Positions 58,754-64,000 of a stretch of 64,000 nucleotides of DNA are shown in pieces. The DNA is taken from contig NC_081414.1 in the NCBI RefSeq assembly GCF_030272615.1, positions 910,847,009-910,911,008 of the forward strand, in the 5' to 3' direction. This DNA is from Cryptomeria japonica (taxonomy: Eukaryota > Streptophyta > Pinopsida > Cupressales > Cupressaceae). The translations under genes were made by a program, and so were the position numbers. How positions within the stretch are numbered: the stretch's first letter is position 1; each line of letters opens with the position of its first letter. A model generated the notes under the pieces. The model worked only from the letters and a program-made list of their open reading frames with translations, did not search any database and had not been told where the DNA came from.

Positions 58754-60445
58754 TTAGTTGGGATTTTTGAAGGTTATGGTTGCAACTTGTTCATTGGCAT
58801 CATACAGATGATTTACAGTGTAATTATATGCAGCCTGCGTATAATCAGTGGTATCAGTGCCTTGTCTAGAAGTGGAAGGATCTCTTTGATCTTGTGATGG
58901 AAGTGGATTTTTGAACATCAAATGATCATTATTGGTTGTTTTTGGGTTATGTCCTTCAATTTCAATTTCTCCTCGATCAATAAGATCCTGAATGAGATCT
59001 TTCAATTGGTGACAATTACTTGTCTTGTACCCTCTTCCTTGATGGAATTCACAGTGTTCAGTATCTCTCCACCATGCGGGTTTGACTTGAGGCTCATAGT
59101 TTGATAGCTTAGGTAGAGTGACCAAATTTTGAGAAATGAGTTGTCGCAACACTGTTTCAATGGGTTCCCCTAAGAGAGTGTATGTGCATTTCTGTTTTTG
59201 CTGACGAGGTCTAGGTTCATCATGAGATGTAATGTGACCTTGATTAGAAGGAACATTTGTGTTGTTTTGAGGTGGAGGATTTTGTCCTGCAAACCGAACC
59301 ACAGGTTGTGCATTTTGGATAGTTCGGGCATCCACAACCCCATCGTTGACGACATTCTTGTTTTTATTCCAGAAGTTTGGTTTATCACTGTTGAAGCGTG
59401 GGTGAGGACCATCTTTTGGTTCATTAAAGATTTTGATGAGTCCCTTCTTGACAAGTGCCCTTTCACATTTCAAACCCTTGGTGATCATATCATTAAAAGA
59501 GTCTGTGTCTTTGACATCCAGGTGAAATTCCATTTCTTCGTTTAAGTTGGAAATGAATATTTCCACTAGTTCTCGTTCAGGTAACTAAAGAGAACGTTTG
59601 CTAGACATTTGATGCCATCGTTGCAGGAATACTGAGAATTGTTCACCTGGTTTTTGTTTGGTGTTGCACAGATCAACCATGGTGACGTCGCGTTCAATGT
59701 TATGAGAGTAATGAGCTAGGAACTTCTGGATGAGTTCCTCAAATGTTCTAATGCCACCTGGTAGTCGGGAAAACCATGATGTGGTTGTGCCTCCCAAGCT
59801 TTGAGGAAAAAGGCGCATTAAGTAGGTGTCTTCATATGCCACTTCAAGACAAGCGGAATGAAATTCTCTGACATGATCACGAGGATCTCCCTTTCCTCTA
59901 TATTTTTCAAATTTGGGTGTTTCGAATCTGCGTGGAAATGGCGGCATGTAAAGATTCCTATCAAAAGGATAGGGACAGATGTCATTGAGTGAGAATTGGT
60001 TAATCTTGACACCACTATGAAGTTGTTGGGCGAGATTCTCGACTTGTTGCCGCAACATCTCCATTTCATTTGGAGGAGGAGGAGGTGGTGGATTACCTCG
60101 AGGAATGTTATATCTGATGGGATCTCTACCTCTTTCCTCTTCATGGCAACTTTGTCTTTCTGATGCTTGTCTTAATTGGGCAAGATCAAAGTCAGAGGGG
60201 AGTTTGGCTCCTTCTTGAGCGAGTCTTAAGAAGTGAGCATCTGCATTGCTCCTGAGTATTTCGTCAAACAATCTGTTAAAGAGAGGGTTATGCTGAGCCC
60301 TTTCTATTGTTGCAGGAGTGGGAGTACTTGGGTTTTCGTCATCTGCATTTCCTCCAAGTGCTTCTTGAAATTCATTGAGATTTTCCTCTTCTTCTTCTTC
60401 CCTTTCTATTTCTCATTGCCTAGACTGTGATCGGGTTTGGGCCAT
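58754..60445 (-). pseudogene. Gag region of element D
   Basis: The capsid-like part spans about 59590-59950 (FETPKFEKYRGKGDPRDHVR, LFPQSLGGTTTSWFSRL, FLQRWHQ). A zinc motif CEFHQGRGYKTSNC near 59012-59053 has the C-x2-H..C form of Tat/Athila gags, with the usual GH replaced by GY. The N-terminus has a Glu-run and a Pro-run (PPPPPPP near 60070). Stops at 60413, 59585 and 58754 are inside the frame. Confidence 0.85.
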
Positions 60446-63087
60446 TTTGTTTATAAGCGTTCTTTTGAAGTTGTGTGAAAATGATGATGAGTTTTTGTTG
60501 AAATGAGAGATTGATGGTTGGTGATTTGTGTTGCACGTGGATCTCTAGCACTTTTAAGGTGGATGTAACCGAAATTCCTTCTTTGAATTGCTTGTTTGTT
60601 TGAGAAGATTTGATGTGATAAGGTGTAGAGAAATTTGAGATGCGTTACAGATTTAACTACCTAGTAATGAGAGGATTCACTCATGAACTAGTTTTAACCT
60701 GCGTAGATGTGTCTCTTAGGATGAGCTTATCCTAGATGTAGAAACAATCTAAAAAGTGATGTGATGTGTTTGATTTCAAGCAATATCTAAAAGAGAACTT
60801 GGGACAAGAACCTCTTAATGTTTTGAGAGTTGGGACGGATTGATGATGAAGTGATGATGTATGAGTGAGATAATGGATGAAATGTTTTCAACTTCAATAA
60901 AAACTTTGTGTTACAAATGGGACAAACTCTATCTCTTCCCTTTCGGGTGTTGGTGGTATTTCTCGAGCTATGTTGTAGGTGATGCAGACGTTTGGGAAGA
61001 AGTTGGGATTAATCTTTCCTCCTTGGTTTTTGTGATAACTCAGAGCTCTATATTGCATAAAAGCTCTGCGGTTCAATGACTCGGAATCAAATTCGTTTGT
61101 TTTGCCTTGAATGTATAGACGCATGCGATGTAGAAAGACTCTATGTGAGACAAAGATTTGTCTATTTATATAGAAGAATTTCCTCCTTTTGATCAAAGCC
61201 TTTGAGCTTAATGGTCTTCTTTTCAAGTTGATATTCTGATGACACTTCTTCTTTCGCAAGATGTGAAGAATGGTCATAAAATTTTGACTCTTTGGGGTTT
61301 GCACTTTGTTTTTGATGTGTTTGGTTGTTTTGAGAAATGTTTGGTTGGATGAATACTTTGTTTTTGGGATTGATTTTTTGATTTTTTTTTTTTCTTTTCT
61401 TTGACAAGAAAATAAAGCAAGCACACAAACACAAGAATGTTGCCTAAAAGGCACAAATGAGTATGGGTCTAGATCAACCCAATCCTTGGACTTGTATATG
61501 ACTCTTCCTTTAGATGTATTTTAAGGTGTATTTCCAAAGCCTGAAGTCGGCTCAATTTGCACTTGGTCTTTAAAACGAACACACTTCAACCACTTTTTAT
61601 CCCTAAGGTCAAATGGCTAGTTGTGATAAATTTAGCCCACATCTTGATATTTCTTCGACTTTGGTACTACATACCTTATGAATCCCGCCGTGGCAGGTAA
61701 GGATGTGATATACTAAGTCTTGCGCGAGTATAACAAATAGATGATCCCTATGATGGGGGAGTCACCACTTTTATCAAGCCACAAGTGACTTTTCAAAAAG
61801 CTATGTTTCTACTCAAGGAAATATGTATGGTGAGTATCTTGGGAGCAAAACCATCTATGCTCTTGCACTAAATTATATCGCAAATATTCTCAATCAATAG
61901 AACGGGTGGGCTACTACTTAAAGGTGTTTGGTCATGTTCGATGTTTTTGGACATAAGTTCATTCTGCAGTGACTCACTTAAGAGCCTTGTAACTGGTGGT
62001 GGGGCCCATTTGTCCTTTCGGCCAGTTACACTATAGGAACAGCTATACCCAAGGCTACAACTTTCGCTCTCACCTGATTTCTATAGCGGCTCGAAAGATT
62101 TACCGCTCGAGGTCGTTCCCAAGAGTATCGATCCCTTGGCAGGCCTCTCTTAAAAAGATAAAAATTTTGAGCGTTACTAACACTTTTCTCTTGCACCTAG
62201 GACCATGAGAGCCAAGGGAGAGGATAGTGTGTGTTAGAGGTAGGACCACTTGACTGACTTTTTGCACAAGCGTGCCAAACACGTAAAACACTTGTTCTTT
62301 TTAATCCATCATTTGCACATGTGATCTAACTATTTGGAGATGTTGCTCCAACAGCCATGGTGTCGTTTTAACTTCAAAGGCAATGTGTTTTGTAATCTAG
62401 AATTCGAAAATCCTGGTCAATTTAATGAAAAACACGTTTTTGCTTGAAGTAAAATTTGTTTGTAAAAAAATCAAAAACAAGTGGTTTGTTCTTTTTACTT
62501 GCCCAAAATTGAAGTGTGGATTGTGAGTTTTAGCTTGATGTAAGGAAAGAAACTTTGTGTGTTGATTTTACGCACCAAAATAAAGATGAATCCTAACTAG
62601 AAAGCAATACAATTTTGTGTTTTTCAAGTTTTTAAGCACCAAAGGACAAATTTGTGATTTTTATGGTGAGTTTTTAACCTGCATGAACAAAAACGTGTTA
62701 GTAAAATTGATGTTCAAGGGGGGCTTCCACAAGCCTAAGAATTTCCTTTTTTGTGGTTACAAGGCGATTTGGACGATATTCTGTTGCAATAGCGCTAGTC
62801 TGCGTTTTAACAGAAGCGTTATTTCACACAGAAGCGCTGAAATAACAAAACTGACAGAGAGTCAAAAGTGCTAAAAGATCTTTAGTAGCGCTAGAAGAAG
62901 AACAGAAGCGCTAGAATAGTGACAAAAGCGCTGAAACTTTTACAATAGCGCTATTGTAAGAGCAATAGCGCTAAAAGAAAAAGTGTCAATAGCGCCAGAA
63001 CGTGTTCAATAGCGCTAAAGCGCAACCTGTGTGACACTTTCAACAATCAAACATGTTAGTTAAAAAAAAAATGAGATGTTTTTGGTG
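60446..63087 (-). other. Long 5' leader of element D
   Basis: 2.6 kb between the primer site and the gag start codon. No coding region is recognised. 61825-61860 (TATGTATGGTGAGTATCTTGGGAG, read in part) matches the leader of element B near 18370. The phased GCGCT array occupies the end nearest the primer site. Long leaders, sometimes with an intron, are usual in Tat/Ogre elements; I could not define splice sites here. Confidence 0.55.
62792..63016. repeat. Phased 20-bp GCGCT array in the leader of element D
   Basis: Cores at 62792, 62816 (GCGTT), 62834, 62868 (GTGCT), 62888, 62908, 62928, 62948, 62968, 62992 (GCGCC) and 63012. Six consecutive units are exactly 20 bp apart. On the - strand, the sense strand of gag-pol, units read AGCGCTATTG or AGCGCTTTTG, as in the PMD intron array when that is read in PMD sense. 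It ends about 70 bp from the primer site. Confidence 0.9.
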
Positions 63088-63111
63088 GTTCGATTCACGT
63101 CGGGTTCACCA
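63088..63111 (-). other. Primer-binding site of element D, matching tRNA-Trp
   Basis: The - strand reads TGGTGAACCCGACGTGAATC and four more bases (CGAAC overlap), two bases inside the LTR end. Its complement is a tRNA 3' end with T-loop GTTCGATTC, acceptor strand CGGGTTC, A and CCA. From memory this fits plant tRNA-Trp(CCA), whose acceptor 5' strand GGATCCG would pair with it, over all 24 bases. Confidence 0.75.
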
Positions 63112-63113
63112 AA

Positions 63114-64000
63114 TGATGCCCTCCTAAATGGCACAAGGTTAGTAAATGATCAACAACACAAAAAGACACAAAACCGTTAGATTGTTAGTGTTAGTCAATC
63201 AAAAACTAATCTAAAAAGGCATACCAAGAGAGATACTAAAAACATGCTAATATATCTAACTAAAGAAGCAAATATAATGAGGCATCTCCAAATGCCTCTT
63301 AGCATGGTTTTGGTTCCTTTCTCCCTTGTTCCTCTCCTCTCCAAGTTCCAAAATAGTGTAGCTCTTAGCAGCTTTTTGCACTATGGATGCTTATGGAGGA
63401 TTGAGGTTGTAATATTGTGCTTCGAATATGAAATGAGAAGCTAATCCTATGCTATTGATGCTAAAATGATATATTTTAACCAAAATAACAAGGTATTAGA
63501 TGATTATGCTAAAAATGCTCTCTAAAATGTCTATAGCTTAGATGCATACAAGTTTTCAGGATCTGGATTATGAAGAAATGGGCTCTATTTATAGAGAAAA
63601 TGGAGTAATGGATGGTTGAGATTGAGTAATCTCAACAAGGGTCAGGATTGAATGATTTCAAATCCATGTGAGGGCTTTCTACCCAATCCCAGAATGACAA
63701 GTGTCAATGTGAGATAGGTTGAGAGGGGAGGGAATAAGCATTAAATCCCTGATATTACCTTGGGATTTAGAGTCAAGGTTGGTTGAATGAATAAACTCTT
63801 TATTCAAAGAATAAAGCTTTTATCCAATGGATAAACTCTTGTGCAAATGTAAAATGGACGAATATGGTCAAAACAATAAATGTTTGGGGAAACAAGTTTG
63901 AAATAACCATAAATGGTTATGTAAGAGCCATAAATGGTCATGTAAGAGCCTTTAGTGGTCTTTGAAGACTTTGGGGGTTAATTTGTTGAACACACAAAGC
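63114..64000 (-). repeat. 5' LTR of element D (truncated by the window end)
   Basis: 887 bp collinear with 46116-47002 without net insertion or deletion; I count about 25 substitutions. It ends at 63114 in TGATGCC (the - strand ...GGCATCA). The remaining 510 bp or so lie beyond the window. Confidence 0.92.

Larger units (their letters stand above)
53153..60445 (-). pseudogene. Gag-pol polyprotein gene of element D, one frame with 13 nonsense codons
   Basis: From ATG at 60445 (MAQTRSQSRQ) to TAA at 53153 the - strand keeps one reading frame of 2,431 codons. In order: Glu-rich N-terminus, gag capsid region, gag zinc motif, retropepsin, G-patch-like segment, Pro/Thr-rich linker, reverse transcriptase (YVDD), gypsy-type RNase H, second archaeal-type RNase H, integrase. 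The order and the double RNase H are typical of Tat elements. Premature stops: 60413 TGA, 59585 TAG, 58754 TAA, 58400 TGA, 57680 TGA, 57581 TGA, 56978 TAG, 56201 TAG, 55682 TGA, 55415 TAA, 54284 TGA, 53648 TGA, 53639 TAA (first base of each on the + strand). No frameshift is needed anywhere. Gag and pol share the frame, so no -1 shift signal is expected. Confidence 0.9.
46116..64000 (-). mobile_element. Nearly complete Tat-like Ty3/gypsy retrotransposon (element D)
   Basis: In - strand order: 5' LTR (from beyond 64000 to 63114), primer site (63111-63088), leader with phased array, gag-pol (60445-53153), spacer, antisense PMD gene (+ strand, 47927-50599), polypurine tract (47528-47513) and 3' LTR (47512-46116). 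The interior is 15,601 bp; with two 1,397-bp LTRs the element should be about 18.4 kb and end near 64510. Protease, reverse transcriptase, a degenerate RNase H, a second RNase H, then integrase and no chromodomain fit the Tat lineage. The two LTRs differ at about 25 of the 887 comparable positions with no net indel. Every gene carries stops, so it is not autonomous now. Confidence 0.9.

Noticed and set aside
53153-60445. The in-frame stops as programmed read-through between gag and pol
   Set aside because: There are 13 stops spread through all domains, including inside integrase and reverse transcriptase, which fits decay and not a regulated site.
60894-61454. 186-codon open frame on the - strand in the leader of element D
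   Set aside because: Lys-rich, low-complexity composition with no recognisable domain and no counterpart in the leader of element B. Too weak to call a gene.
63088-63111. tRNA gene fragment
   Set aside because: The tRNA-like stretch is limited to the 3' end plus CCA and abuts the LTR, which is the pattern of a primer-binding site, not of a tRNA gene.

Overview
The window reads as nuclear DNA from a seed plant with a large, repeat-rich genome. A gymnosperm is my best guess, from the very large Tat-type Ty3/gypsy elements, the low gene density and the long intron, but no marker fixes the species. I find one ordinary host gene in 64 kb. It is a two-exon membrane steroid-binding / cytochrome b5-like (MAPR) gene at 29610-33134 on the + strand. 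Almost everything else is nested, decayed retrotransposon.

Layout: 1-6397 is the 3' part of a + strand Tat-like Ty3/gypsy element (A), from the last codons of pol to its 3' LTR. 6409-9060 is a diverged Ty1/copia LTR with a younger solo copia LTR (7139-8641, GTATA duplication) inside it. 10881-13067 is another gypsy 3' end and LTR (G). 13068-14636 is a LINE 3' fragment. 14640-17400 is a deleted gypsy element (C). 17401-21336 is the 5' end of a - strand gypsy element (B). 24480-27000 holds copia gag debris. After the host gene come tandem repeats (33.8-34.3 kb), a copia 5' LTR end with primer site (36.1-36.6 kb), arrays of 39-bp-phased palindromes (37.9-40.1 kb) broken by a copia LTR, a solo copia LTR (40923-42410, TAATA duplication) and a decayed unknown ORF (42562-45831). 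From 46116 to beyond the window runs a nearly complete - strand Tat-like element (D) of about 18.4 kb.

The most interesting system is in elements A and D. Each carries, antisense to gag-pol and between pol and the 3' LTR, a gene for a plant mobile domain (PMD) protein. Comparing the two copies shows a two-exon gene: a 25-codon first exon, a phase-0 intron, and a second exon of about 645 codons beginning at a shared CAG|GAG acceptor. The intron holds an array of short GCGCT-centred units at a strict 20-21 bp spacing. The same array type lies in the gag-pol leader beside the primer site in D and B, and reads the same way relative to each transcript. Gag-pol (2,431 codons) and both PMD copies carry many nonsense codons but no frameshift, as expected of recently active elements decaying mainly by C-to-T change at methylated sites.

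All calls come from reading the sequence by eye. Family names rest on recognised motifs, not on database searches.
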